A DNA stretch of 64,000 nucleotides, from the NCBI GenBank assembly GCA_903857495.1, contig CAIOFF010000048.1, positions 124,001 through 188,000 on the forward strand, written 5' to 3'. The notes under the pieces were generated by a model. That model did not search any database. It was not told the origin of the DNA and saw only the letters and a program-made list of their open reading frames with translations. Each line of letters begins with the position of its first letter. Positions within the stretch are counted from its first letter, which is position 1. Origin of the DNA: an uncultured Holophagaceae bacterium. GTDB taxonomy: Bacteria; Acidobacteriota; Holophagae; Holophagales; Holophagaceae. Of the stretch, positions 21,185 to 28,598 are shown piece by piece. Position numbers and translations under genes: made by a program.

Positions 21185-21733
21185 CTACTCCGCAGGGCCG
21201 GAGCCCGCGGGCCGCAGGGTGATATCCAGGTCCCGCTCCGCCTCCAGCTGGGTGAGGTCAGACCGGAGCTGGGGCACGGACACGCCCGGGCCCAGGATGA
21301 GGGTCGCCCGCATGCGGAAGAGGGGCGCCCCGGTCCAGGGCGCGGGCTGGGTCAGGGTCTCCAGCTCCTCGATGTTGATGCTGTGGACCTTCAGCAGGGC
21401 GGTCACGGACTGGACGATGCCCGGCGTGTCCAGGGAGACCGTCTCCAGGACGTAGGGGCGGCCGTCCCGGGGGGCCTCGGGCCGCTGGGTGGGCTTCAGG
21501 GCCAGGCGCAGGCCCAGGGTCGCCTCCTGGGCGCCCAGGTCCGCTGCCAGGGCGTCCAGGCGCTCCGGTGCCAGGGCCACCAGCATGATCACGGCGAACT
21601 CGCCGCCGAGGATGGCCATCTTGCTTTCCTCGATGTTGCCGCCCTGCCTCGCCACGAGGCGGGACAGGTCATCGACGATGCCGACCCGGTCGGGTCCGAG
21701 GGCGGTGAGGACGGCGAAGGCGGAGACGCTCAT
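21185..21733 (-). CDS. Tandem ACT-domain regulator (GcvR-like)
   Basis: A 182-residue protein with two ACT domains. The first (about residues 4-80) begins FAVLTALGPDRVGIVDDLSRLVARQGGNIEES, the classic GcvR/ACT amino-acid-sensing start; the second (about 95-175) has VLETVSLDTPGIVQSVTALL. GcvR-type proteins modulate glycine-cleavage gene control through protein contact, but gcv genes are not nearby, so the target is unknown. A long in-frame extension upstream overlaps mqnD and is rejected; ATG 21733 fits the domain boundary. Confidence 0.85.
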   Translation of the reverse strand: MSVSAFAVLTALGPDRVGIVDDLSRLVARQGGNIEESKMAILGGEFAVIMLVALAPERLDALAADLGAQEATLGLRLALKPTQRPEAPRDGRPYVLETVSLDTPGIVQSVTALLKVHSINIEELETLTQPAPWTGAPLFRMRATLILGPGVSVPQLRSDLTQLEAERDLDITLRPAGSGPAE

Positions 21734-21823
21734 GGCTGCAAGTCTACCAAGGGTCGGGGGCTGCCGGGCGTTCCGCCGGTCCCCGGGCCCCCGATCTGTG
21801 CTGAACTGGAGGGGAGGTCTCCC

Positions 21824-22633
21824 ATGCAGCTCACCATCGCCCACAGCCCCGATTCCGACGACGCCTACATGATGGCGCCCCTGGCCCTGGGCTGGCTGGA
21901 TCCGGACGGCTTCGAGATCGAGTTCATCCGCAAGGACATCGAGCAGCTCAATGCCGAGGCCACCGAGACCCGCTATGACGTCACGGCCATCAGCTTCGGC
22001 GCCTATCCCGAGCTGCGCGACCGCTACGACCTGCTCACGGCCGGCAGCAGCATCCAGGAGGGCACGGGTCCCTTGGTGGTGAGCCGGAAGCCCCTGGCAG
22101 CCGCCACCCTGAAGGACCTCACCATCGTCATTCCGGGCCGGCGCACCAGCGCCTACCTGTCCATGCGGAAGTGGTGTGCCGAGCAGGGCTTCGAGCCCGC
22201 CGTAGAGCTGCTGCCCTTCGACCAGATCCTGCCGGCGGTGGTCGCGGGCCGCTACGAGGCGGGCCTGCTCATCCACGAGAGCCAGCTGATGTATCAGGAG
22301 GCCGGTGCCCAGCTGGTGGTGGACCTGGGGGCCTGGTGGAAGCAGGCCTACGACCTGCCCCTGCCCATGGGCGGCAACGCCATCCGCAAGGACCTGCCCG
22401 CCGACATGAAGCAGCGCTTCGCGGTGCTCATGCGCCACAGCGTCGAGCTGGCCCGGGAGCGCCACTGGGAGAGCGTGGACTACAGCCAGTCCTTCGGCCG
22501 CGGCATGGACCGCGAGATGATCGGCCGCTACGTGAACGCCTGGGTCAACGAGTTCACCGTGGACCCCGGCCCCCGCGGCCGTGAGGCCGTCACGAAGCTG
22601 CTGGGCCTAGAGCCCGTGTGGATCCAGGGCTGA
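21824..22633 (+). CDS. mqnD: 1,4-dihydroxy-6-naphthoate synthase MqnD
   Basis: A 269-residue enzyme of the futalosine menaquinone pathway, converting cyclic dehypoxanthinyl futalosine to 1,4-dihydroxy-6-naphthoate. It shows the MqnD N-terminal block AHSPDSDDAYMMAPL, the TAISFGAYPELRDRYDLL segment and the GGNAIRKDL substrate-loop region of this periplasmic-binding-protein-like fold. The ATG at 21824 follows a strong GGAGGGGAGGT site. A futalosine-route menaquinone enzyme argues for anaerobic or microaerobic respiration. No other mqn gene is in the window. Confidence 0.92.
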   Translation: MQLTIAHSPDSDDAYMMAPLALGWLDPDGFEIEFIRKDIEQLNAEATETRYDVTAISFGAYPELRDRYDLLTAGSSIQEGTGPLVVSRKPLAAATLKDLTIVIPGRRTSAYLSMRKWCAEQGFEPAVELLPFDQILPAVVAGRYEAGLLIHESQLMYQEAGAQLVVDLGAWWKQAYDLPLPMGGNAIRKDLPADMKQRFAVLMRHSVELARERHWESVDYSQSFGRGMDREMIGRYVNAWVNEFTVDPGPRGREAVTKLLGLEPVWIQG

Positions 22634-22640
22634 GCCAGGC

Positions 22641-22991
22641 TTACTTGCAAACAGCACTGCACTTTGAAATCGCCAGCAACACCTTGGTGGAGGCGTCATA
22701 GTACTCGCCGTCGAGCAGCGCGTTGGCACCGGCCTTGTCACCAGCCTGGGCCTTCTGCAGCACACTCGCGGCAACCGAATGGAAATGCGCGTGGGTCGTC
22801 TTCACTTCGGTGAATTCGGGCTTAGCTTCCATGTTCTGGCCGCCTGCCCCATGAATCCACGTTCCCAGCTCGCACTGGTCACTCTTGCAGACCGTGTTGG
22901 GGTCCAATACCTCGGTGCTGTTTCCATCAATGACCATGCGAAGCCGGATCTTCCATTGCTGGTGAGCGCCAATAGCTGCCTGGAAATCCAT
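22641..22991 (-). CDS. Standalone CZB (chemoreceptor zinc-binding) protein
   Basis: A 116-residue protein that is essentially one CZB domain. The signature is complete: H10 (GAHQQWKIRLR), C40 in CELGTWIH (CxxLGxW), and H67 and H71 in HAHFH (HxxxH). In chemoreceptors and diguanylate cyclases this four-ligand site binds zinc tightly and senses its availability or oxidants; here it lacks any attached signalling domain. ATG 22991 has GGGAGGT seven bases upstream and is preferred over a GTG two codons earlier. It sits in a less GC-rich patch next to the orphan tail-tube gene. Confidence 0.88.
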   Translation of the reverse strand: MDFQAAIGAHQQWKIRLRMVIDGNSTEVLDPNTVCKSDQCELGTWIHGAGGQNMEAKPEFTEVKTTHAHFHSVAASVLQKAQAGDKAGANALLDGEYYDASTKVLLAISKCSAVCK

Positions 22992-23191
22992 GACCACCTC
23001 CCTTGGGTGCGATGACTGTAGCCCCTGTCATCGGAACCAGCGGGGGCCAGCCCTTAGGAGAATTTTTGAATTTCATGCAATGTCTAGATTTTTGGTAGAC
23101 GCCGACCACCCTCACCCCTGCAACAAGGACGGGGAAGGCCTGAATCAGGACCGGATTATCAGGTTTCCCCGCAGGCCGGGGCCCGGAGTGG

Positions 23192-23620
23192 CTACAGGTA
23201 CTCCACCGCCAAGCCCTCGTGAGCCAGAGAAAGAGATTCGATGACAACGCCGCTTCCGTTGGCATTGAGCGGCGAATAGTCCAGCTTGAAGGGGAAGGCG
23301 TTTATCAGCCTCCAGGTCACAACCGGTTCATGCTTTTCGTTGAGGAGGCTGATGGTTACATCGCGCCTCTCAATGGTGTTGAGCTGGGCGGTATTGATCC
23401 ATTTATAGAAATCACCGTCGCTCTTCGTTACCCCACGCTTCAACACGATCGGGGAGAATTTCTTGTGCCCGGGCATCAACGTCGCAGCGTTTTGAGGGGA
23501 AGCCCCGTTGTGATAGGGGACCACCTCAAGCTCGATCGACAGACCACTGACTTCGGTGAAACCGATATTGCCCCCACCCCAGTTGACGGCGAAGTGATTG
23601 TTCGTCTGGGAGTAGTTCAT
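23192..23620 (-). CDS. Phage tail tube-like protein (T4 gp19 family), orphan
   Basis: A 142-residue protein matching the contractile-tail inner-tube family shared by T4 gp19 and extracellular contractile injection systems: an N-terminal NYSQTNNHFAVNWGG strand, VSGLSIELEVVPYHNG, the central PGHKKFSPIVLKRGVTKSDGDFYKWI (the family's best-conserved block, here cited as residues 50-75) and a final AFPFKLDYSPLNANGSGV stretch. ATG 23620 has GGAGG seven bases upstream, which fixes the start. No sheath, baseplate, ClpV-like or phage gene is adjacent. It may be a stray component working with a remote locus, or a domesticated tube. Codon use is less GC-rich than its neighbours. Confidence 0.87.
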   Translation of the reverse strand: MNYSQTNNHFAVNWGGGNIGFTEVSGLSIELEVVPYHNGASPQNAATLMPGHKKFSPIVLKRGVTKSDGDFYKWINTAQLNTIERRDVTISLLNEKHEPVVTWRLINAFPFKLDYSPLNANGSGVVIESLSLAHEGLAVEYL

Positions 23621-23872
23621 GACCAGCCTCCGGAGGGTGGTGAGCAGGGAACGCTTGTTCTTTGGCAAGCGAGTTGTTTGAACAGGGATCATGAGGCGGA
23701 AGTGTAGGTCAAGGTCCGGGCGTTGGCAACCGCACCCCGATCCCCGGCACGGTCCAGCCAGATCAACCGGACTGCACTTTCGGTACCCCTTGGCATGGCC
23801 TCCGCGAACGGGGCTCACTGCCCGTCCCGTCCGGAGCTTCCTGGCGGTGCGCAGGGAGCAGGCGGCGGGTGG

Positions 23873-24967
23873 CTACTCCCGTCCCGCCTCCAGCCGGATT
23901 GCCACGCGCTGCTTGCGGCCTTCGCGGGTGATGTCGAGCGTGGCGCTGCTGCCCAGGGGGAGGGCTTCCACCACGTCCAGGAGGGCGTCCAAGTCCTCCA
24001 CGGCCTTGCCGTTCACGGCCTGGATGAGGTCGCCAGGCACCACGTGGCGACCGTCCACGGCCACGCCCCGGAGGCCGGCGCGAGCGGCGGCACCACCCCG
24101 AGCCACCTTGCCCACCATGATGCCCTTCTGGGCGCCGAAGGCGCGCTCCACCAGGCGCGCCGCCACGGGCTCGAAGCCCAGGTCCGGGCGCTCGAGGCGG
24201 CCCCGGGCGATGAGCTGGGGCACCACGCGGTTCACGGTGTCCACGGGCACGGCGAAGCCGATGCCGGCGCTGGCGCCGCTGGGACTCTGGATGGCGGTGT
24301 TGACGCCGATGAGCCGGCCCGCACTGTCCAGCAGCGGCCCGCCGCTGTTGCCGGGGTTGATGGCGGCATCGGTCTGGATGACTCCCGCGATGCGCCGCTG
24401 GGTGACGCTCTGGATCTCCCGGCCCAGGGCGGACACCACGCCGGTGGTGAGCGTCTGGTCCAGGCCAAAGGGGTTGCCGATGGCCAGCACCGACTGGCCC
24501 ACCTGCAGGTCCGCGCTGGTGCCCAGGGGGATGGGGCGCAGCTTCGGGGGCGCCTTGGCCAGCTGCAGCACCGCCAGGTCCTTGTCTGGAGCGCCGCCGA
24601 CGTAGGAAGCCTCGTGGCGGCTGCCGTCGGCCAGGGTGATGGTGGCCCGGGCCGCGCCCTGGATCACGTGGAAGTTGGTGACCACGTGACCCTCCGTGTC
24701 CCAGATGAACCCTGTGCCCGATCCCGCGGGCACCTCCACCACCTCGAAGCTGAAGAAGCCCCGGCTCCGCTCCTCGGTGGTGGTGATGTAGACCACGCTG
24801 GGGGCGGCCTCCTTGAACCGCTGGATGGAGATCCGCTCCCAGTCGTAGAGGGCGCCGCGGGGCTCCACTGGGCGCGGCCGGGCGAGCCCGGGGGCGACCG
24901 CATGACCGCACCAGCCCGCGAGCAGGCTGGCGGCAATGACTCCGAGAACGAGCAGGGGCTTGCGCAT
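23873..24967 (-). CDS. HtrA/DegP-family periplasmic serine protease
   Basis: A 364-residue protease. A membrane anchor or signal helix (residues 3-19) precedes the chymotrypsin-like domain with the catalytic triad H100 (TNFHVI), D130 (DKDLAVL) and S208 (PGNSGGPL). One PDZ domain follows (about 262-350; RAGLRGVAVDGRHVVPGDLI). It should act in the periplasm as a quality-control protease and chaperone like DegS/DegQ; a single PDZ makes it DegS-like in architecture. ATG 24967 is at the start of the hydrophobic segment, with GAGGAG upstream. It is 70 bases downstream of the MCP stop. Confidence 0.94.
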   Translation of the reverse strand: MRKPLLVLGVIAASLLAGWCGHAVAPGLARPRPVEPRGALYDWERISIQRFKEAAPSVVYITTTEERSRGFFSFEVVEVPAGSGTGFIWDTEGHVVTNFHVIQGAARATITLADGSRHEASYVGGAPDKDLAVLQLAKAPPKLRPIPLGTSADLQVGQSVLAIGNPFGLDQTLTTGVVSALGREIQSVTQRRIAGVIQTDAAINPGNSGGPLLDSAGRLIGVNTAIQSPSGASAGIGFAVPVDTVNRVVPQLIARGRLERPDLGFEPVAARLVERAFGAQKGIMVGKVARGGAAARAGLRGVAVDGRHVVPGDLIQAVNGKAVEDLDALLDVVEALPLGSSATLDITREGRKQRVAIRLEAGRE

Positions 24968-25037
24968 GGAGGCTCCTCGGGGGCCGAGTGTACCCGCGCG
25001 GAGGCCTGGCTGGGAGGGGGCGGGTGCCGCGTGCCGA

Positions 25038-26627
25038 TCAGAGCTTGAAGGATCCCACCACCGCCCGGAGCCCCTCGGCCACCCGGGCGAGCTCGTCCGA
25101 GGTCTTGGCGATCTCCTGGACCGTGGAGGCCAGCTCATGGGTGGCGGAGGCGTTCTGGGCGAGGCGGCCGGTGGTCTGCCCCATCATGGCGGCCACCTCC
25201 TGGCCCGTGCGCTCCTGGTCCCGCGACAGGCCACCGATCTCCCGGATGCTCTCGGCCATGCCGTCGATGCGCTCCCGGATCGCTGTCAGGCCGGCCAGGG
25301 TGCTGTCCACGCCCTGCACCCCTCCGGCAACGGCCTCCTGGGTGCGTTGGATGAGCCCCTCGATCTCCCGAGCGGCCCCGCCCGAACGCTCCGCCAGCTT
25401 CCGGACCTCCTCGGCCACCACGGCGAAGCCTTTGCCCTGGGCGCCAGCCTTGGCCGCTTCGATGGCGGCGTTGAGGGACAGCAGGTTCGTCTGGCGGGCG
25501 ATCTCCTGGATGACGCTCACGGCGTTCACGATCTGGCCCGTGACCTGCTTGATGTCGGCCATGCCCTGGGCGGTGCTCTGGCCGGTCTCGGCGCTGCGGC
25601 TGGTCTCCTGGACGACCTCCTGGCTGCGGCTTTCCGTCTCCTGGGTGCGGCTGGCCACCCGGCCCGCGCTGCTGCCCAGGGCCAGCAGGGCTTCGGCGAC
25701 ACCCTCGCCGGCCACCTTCAGGTCTTCGCTCACCCCGGCGATCTCATTCACGGCCTGGGCCATCTGGTCGGCGGAGGCAGCGAGCTGCGTGCTGCCCGAG
25801 GCCACCCGCGCCGCGTACTCCGACACGTCCAGGACCGTCTTCCGCATGCTGCTGTTGTACTCATTGAAGGCCTGGGCGGCCTGCCCGACCTCATCCTCGG
25901 AGCTGACCTGGATCTGGTGGGCGAGGTCGCTGTTGCGGAGGCCCTTCACCAGGTGGCGGAGCGGCAGGATCATCCGGCGGGACAGGCCCCGCGCCAGGAA
26001 GAACAGGAGCAGAGAGATCGCCAGGACCCCCGCCAGCATCGTGAGAGCGATGCCGCGGATCGCGCGGTCCACATCGTCCACATAGACGCCGGTCCCCACG
26101 GTCCAGCCCCAGGGCGCGAAGGTGCGGACATAGCTCTGCTTGGGGAACAGGCCCGCCTTCCCCGGCTTGGGGAACTCGTAGGCATGGAAGCCGCCGGCGG
26201 GGTTCTGGGCCACGTGATCCAGGTCCCGGAAGAGCTTGGCGAGGGTTGGATCGCCCAGGTCATCGGTGAGCTTGCCCGCCCAGTCCCGGCGGATGGCATG
26301 GGTGATGATCCGGGGACCCGGGGCTTGGATCCACAGGTAGTTGGTCTGGTCGTAGCGGAGGTTCTCAAGGATCTCCTTGCCCCGGGCCTGGGCGGTCTCC
26401 AGGCTGCGCTTCCCCAGCCGCACCTGGGCTTCCTGCTCCTGGAGGAGGGTGATCGCCAGCTCCACGACCTGCTTCAGGCCGTCCTGCTTGGCGGCCAGCA
26501 CGGACCGGTGGAGGGTCGGCAGCACGTAGGCCCCGAAGAACAGCACAAAGAGCGCCACCGGCATGAGGCTGATGGCCAGGACCTTGCCGGCGAGGGAGCG
26601 GAACCGGAAGCCGCGGCGGAAGTTCAT
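25038..26627 (-). CDS. Methyl-accepting chemotaxis protein with Cache-type sensor
   Basis: A 529-residue chemoreceptor. A transmembrane helix at 15-37 and another about 193-215 bracket a periplasmic single-Cache-like sensor domain ([19 protein letters not shown] and the following [15 protein letters not shown] block). A HAMP domain (about 215-270) and a full MCP signalling domain follow, with the trimer-tip hairpin [22 protein letters not shown]. It would bind small ligands, possibly carboxylates, and signal to CheA/CheW. No cheR/B site pentapeptide is seen at the C-terminus. A probable sigma-28 promoter lies upstream. Confidence 0.95.
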   Translation of the reverse strand: MNFRRGFRFRSLAGKVLAISLMPVALFVLFFGAYVLPTLHRSVLAAKQDGLKQVVELAITLLQEQEAQVRLGKRSLETAQARGKEILENLRYDQTNYLWIQAPGPRIITHAIRRDWAGKLTDDLGDPTLAKLFRDLDHVAQNPAGGFHAYEFPKPGKAGLFPKQSYVRTFAPWGWTVGTGVYVDDVDRAIRGIALTMLAGVLAISLLLFFLARGLSRRMILPLRHLVKGLRNSDLAHQIQVSSEDEVGQAAQAFNEYNSSMRKTVLDVSEYAARVASGSTQLAASADQMAQAVNEIAGVSEDLKVAGEGVAEALLALGSSAGRVASRTQETESRSQEVVQETSRSAETGQSTAQGMADIKQVTGQIVNAVSVIQEIARQTNLLSLNAAIEAAKAGAQGKGFAVVAEEVRKLAERSGGAAREIEGLIQRTQEAVAGGVQGVDSTLAGLTAIRERIDGMAESIREIGGLSRDQERTGQEVAAMMGQTTGRLAQNASATHELASTVQEIAKTSDELARVAEGLRAVVGSFKL

Positions 26628-26659
26628 GGAGGCTCCAGGCAGTGCTGAGGGAGAAGACC

Positions 26660-26686
26660 TTTTCGTCCCCTGAGAGGGAAGGTTTA
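26660..26686 (-). promoter_or_regulatory. Sigma-28 (FliA) promoter of the chemoreceptor
   Basis: On the minus strand TAAACCTT (26686-26679), an 11-base spacer and GACGAAAA (26667-26660) match the FliA consensus TAAAGTTT-N11-GCCGATAA at 6 of 8 positions each with exact spacing. The expected start lies about 26 bases before the MCP ATG at 26627. This ties the receptor to the flagellar regulon. Confidence 0.68.
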
Positions 26687-26780
26687 CTTTGGGTAACCTC
26701 ATGCAGATAACCTGAGCAAATAATGCTTACATGTCTTGACGAAGGTTGGATGGGAACGAGATTTTATTTCGGACCAGGCC

Positions 26781-26813
26781 CCTTTTTTGCCACCCGGGGG
26801 GATGGCAAAAAGG
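26781..26813 (+). promoter_or_regulatory. Hairpin in the hsp20 5' leader
   Basis: CCTTTTTTGCCA (26781-26792) pairs with TGGCAAAAAGG (26803-26813), an 11-bp stem with one bulged T and a GC-rich loop. It lies about 30 bases before the hsp20 ATG at 26844 and ends beside an AGG purine run, but not over the true Shine-Dalgarno AAGGAGG (26833-26839). It could be a heat-responsive leader element. Confidence 0.5.
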
Positions 26814-26843
26814 AGGCTCACATTCCCCATCCAAGGAGGCGTT

Positions 26844-27305
26844 ATGACGATCCTTCGCACCCGCACCCCTCAGTCGCCGCAGACCACGGCCGCGGCCCTG
26901 GAACCCTTCCGGCTCATGCGTGATTTCATGCGCTGGGACCCGCTCCGGGACTATGACCTGGGTGGCCCGGAGATGGCCTTCATGCCGAGCTTTGACGTGA
27001 AGGAAACGCCGGATGCCTACCAGTTCAAGGCCGACCTCCCCGGCATCCTCGAGGCTGATCTGGAGATCAGCCTCGAAGGCACCCGCCTCACCGTGGCGGG
27101 CAAGCGCGAGGAGGAGATCCTCAAGGAAGGCGAGCGCACCCACCTGGCTGAGCGCAGCCATGGCCGGTTCAGCCGCACCTTCACCCTGCCCGAGGATGTG
27201 GAAGGGGAGAAGGTGGTGGCCGAGCTCCGCAATGGTGTGCTGACCCTGATGGTGCCCAAGCGGCCCGAGGTCCGGCCCCGCAAGATCAACGTCAGTCTCG
27301 GGTGA
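26844..27305 (+). CDS. Hsp20-family small heat-shock protein
   Basis: A 153-residue cytosolic holdase chaperone. The alpha-crystallin domain spans about residues 45-145: PSFDVKETPDAYQFKADLPGI, the beta-sandwich EISLEGTRLTVAGKR, and GVLTLMVPK, with the C-terminal lobe and no clear IxI tail motif. Oligomerises and binds unfolding proteins in heat stress. ATG 26844 has AAGGAGG seven to ten bases upstream; longer in-frame starts would translate a leader hairpin and are rejected. It is divergent from the MCP gene. Confidence 0.94.
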   Translation: MTILRTRTPQSPQTTAAALEPFRLMRDFMRWDPLRDYDLGGPEMAFMPSFDVKETPDAYQFKADLPGILEADLEISLEGTRLTVAGKREEEILKEGERTHLAERSHGRFSRTFTLPEDVEGEKVVAELRNGVLTLMVPKRPEVRPRKINVSLG

Positions 27306-27323
27306 GGGGAGGAACTCTCCGAA

Positions 27324-28505
27324 TCAGTTGTAGAAGTAGATCCTCGGCCCGAAGGTGCCGGTGACGGCGTCGTTGAGCCTGACCACGATGTCGCCATCGG
27401 CGATCACCAGGTCGGGCTTGCCGTCGCCGTTCATGTCCGCGATGGCCACGCCCATGGGGCCGTAGCCGCCGGGGTAGTTGACCGCCGTCAGGAGGGTTCC
27501 CGCGGCGCTGGCGCTCTGGAGGAGGACCGAGACCGCGCCGGGAGAGCCGGGCAGACCCTCGCAGGCCACGGCCACGTCAGGCCTGCCATCCCCATTGAGG
27601 TCGCCCACAGCCAGGGCCGTGGGGCGGTATTCGGTGGCGTAGCTCACGGGGGCGGCGAAGGCCCCGGGCGTGGTCTGCAAGAGGACACTGAGGCCCTGGG
27701 TGCCGGGTCCGGTCGCGGCCCCGTGGTTGGCGGTCAGCAGGTCCAGCTTGCCGTCCCCGTTGAGGTCCGCGGCCTTGATGGCCACGGGCTGGATGCCGGT
27801 GGCGAAATCCACGGCCGGGGCGAAGACGCCCGCGGCGGTCTGGAGCAGCACGGACACCGAGTTGGCGGTGGTGGCGACGGCGACGTCCGCGCGGCCATTG
27901 CCGTCCAGGTCCGCCACCGCCACCGCCAGGGGATCGCCACCCACGGCATAGGTCACCGCCGCATTGAAGGTGCCAGCTGCGGTCTGGGTGAAGACCAGGA
28001 CGTTGCTGGCGCCGCTGGCCGCGACGACGAGGTCCGCCCGGCCGTCGCCGTTAAGGTCGCCCACGGCCACGTCCAGGGGGCTGCGGCCCGGGGTGGCGAG
28101 CACCGTGGCCGCAAGGAAGAAGCCGGGCCGGGCGGGATCCGCCAGCCGCACGGAGACGGTCCTGTCCGCCGTGTTGGCGACCACCAGATCGGGGCGGCCG
28201 TCCCCGTTCACATCCGCCAGCACCAGGTTCGCCGGTCCCGCACCAACGCCGAAGCGCACGGGCTCCGCGAAGACCCCCTCGGGGCCCTGTCGTCGGGTGG
28301 AGACAAAGCCGGGCGTGGCGGTGCCCTCGAGCTCCGTGGACACCAGGCCCAGGATGTCTTGCATCCCGTTGGCGTCGAGGTCGGCCACCGCGATGGCATT
28401 GACCAGATAGGAAGAGGAAGGACCGAGGTGGAGGTCAGAGCTGGAACACCCGAGCAGGGCGAGCACGCCCAGAGAACCAAGCAGCAGCGTGGAACGGGAA
28501 CGCAT
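27324..28505 (-). CDS. FG-GAP/VCBS repeat lipoprotein
   Basis: A 393-residue surface or periplasmic protein. Residues 1-20 form a lipoprotein signal with C20 in ALLGC. The rest is about seven repeats of the pattern A(V)ADL(D/N)GDG(R/K)PDL(V)VA followed by a strand, the calcium-binding FG-GAP/VCBS unit of a seven-bladed propeller; for example LADVNGDGRPDLVVAN and VGDLNGDGRADLVVAA. Binding or adhesion is likely; substrate unknown. ATG 28505 has AAGGAGG a few bases upstream. Little space separates it from hsp20 (convergent). Confidence 0.9.
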   Translation of the reverse strand: MRSRSTLLLGSLGVLALLGCSSSDLHLGPSSSYLVNAIAVADLDANGMQDILGLVSTELEGTATPGFVSTRRQGPEGVFAEPVRFGVGAGPANLVLADVNGDGRPDLVVANTADRTVSVRLADPARPGFFLAATVLATPGRSPLDVAVGDLNGDGRADLVVAASGASNVLVFTQTAAGTFNAAVTYAVGGDPLAVAVADLDGNGRADVAVATTANSVSVLLQTAAGVFAPAVDFATGIQPVAIKAADLNGDGKLDLLTANHGAATGPGTQGLSVLLQTTPGAFAAPVSYATEYRPTALAVGDLNGDGRPDVAVACEGLPGSPGAVSVLLQSASAAGTLLTAVNYPGGYGPMGVAIADMNGDGKPDLVIADGDIVVRLNDAVTGTFGPRIYFYN

Positions 28506-28598
28506 GGGCACCTCCTTGAGTCTGTCCAGACAAGGATGGAAGGAAGGCCGGAGCCCCGCAAGGGGCCGGGGGGGGGCGATGGTCGCGAACCGGACCCC

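Noticed and set aside
23000-23190. Sigma-28 or sigma-54 promoter before the CZB gene.
   Set aside because: A TCCGATGA resembles a sigma-28 -10 but the -35 spacing is wrong, and TGGCCC..TGGT does not give the -24/-12 pair.
23192-23872. A prophage or complete injection-system island around the gp19-like gene.
   Set aside because: Apart from the tube protein no phage, sheath, baseplate, integrase or att-like repeat is seen; flanks are mqnD/CZB and HtrA.
26700-26843. CIRCE or sigma-32 element before hsp20.
   Set aside because: I see no TTAGCACTC-N9-GAGTGCTAA and no convincing sigma-32 pair; TTGACG at 26736 lacks a -10 at 16-18 bases.
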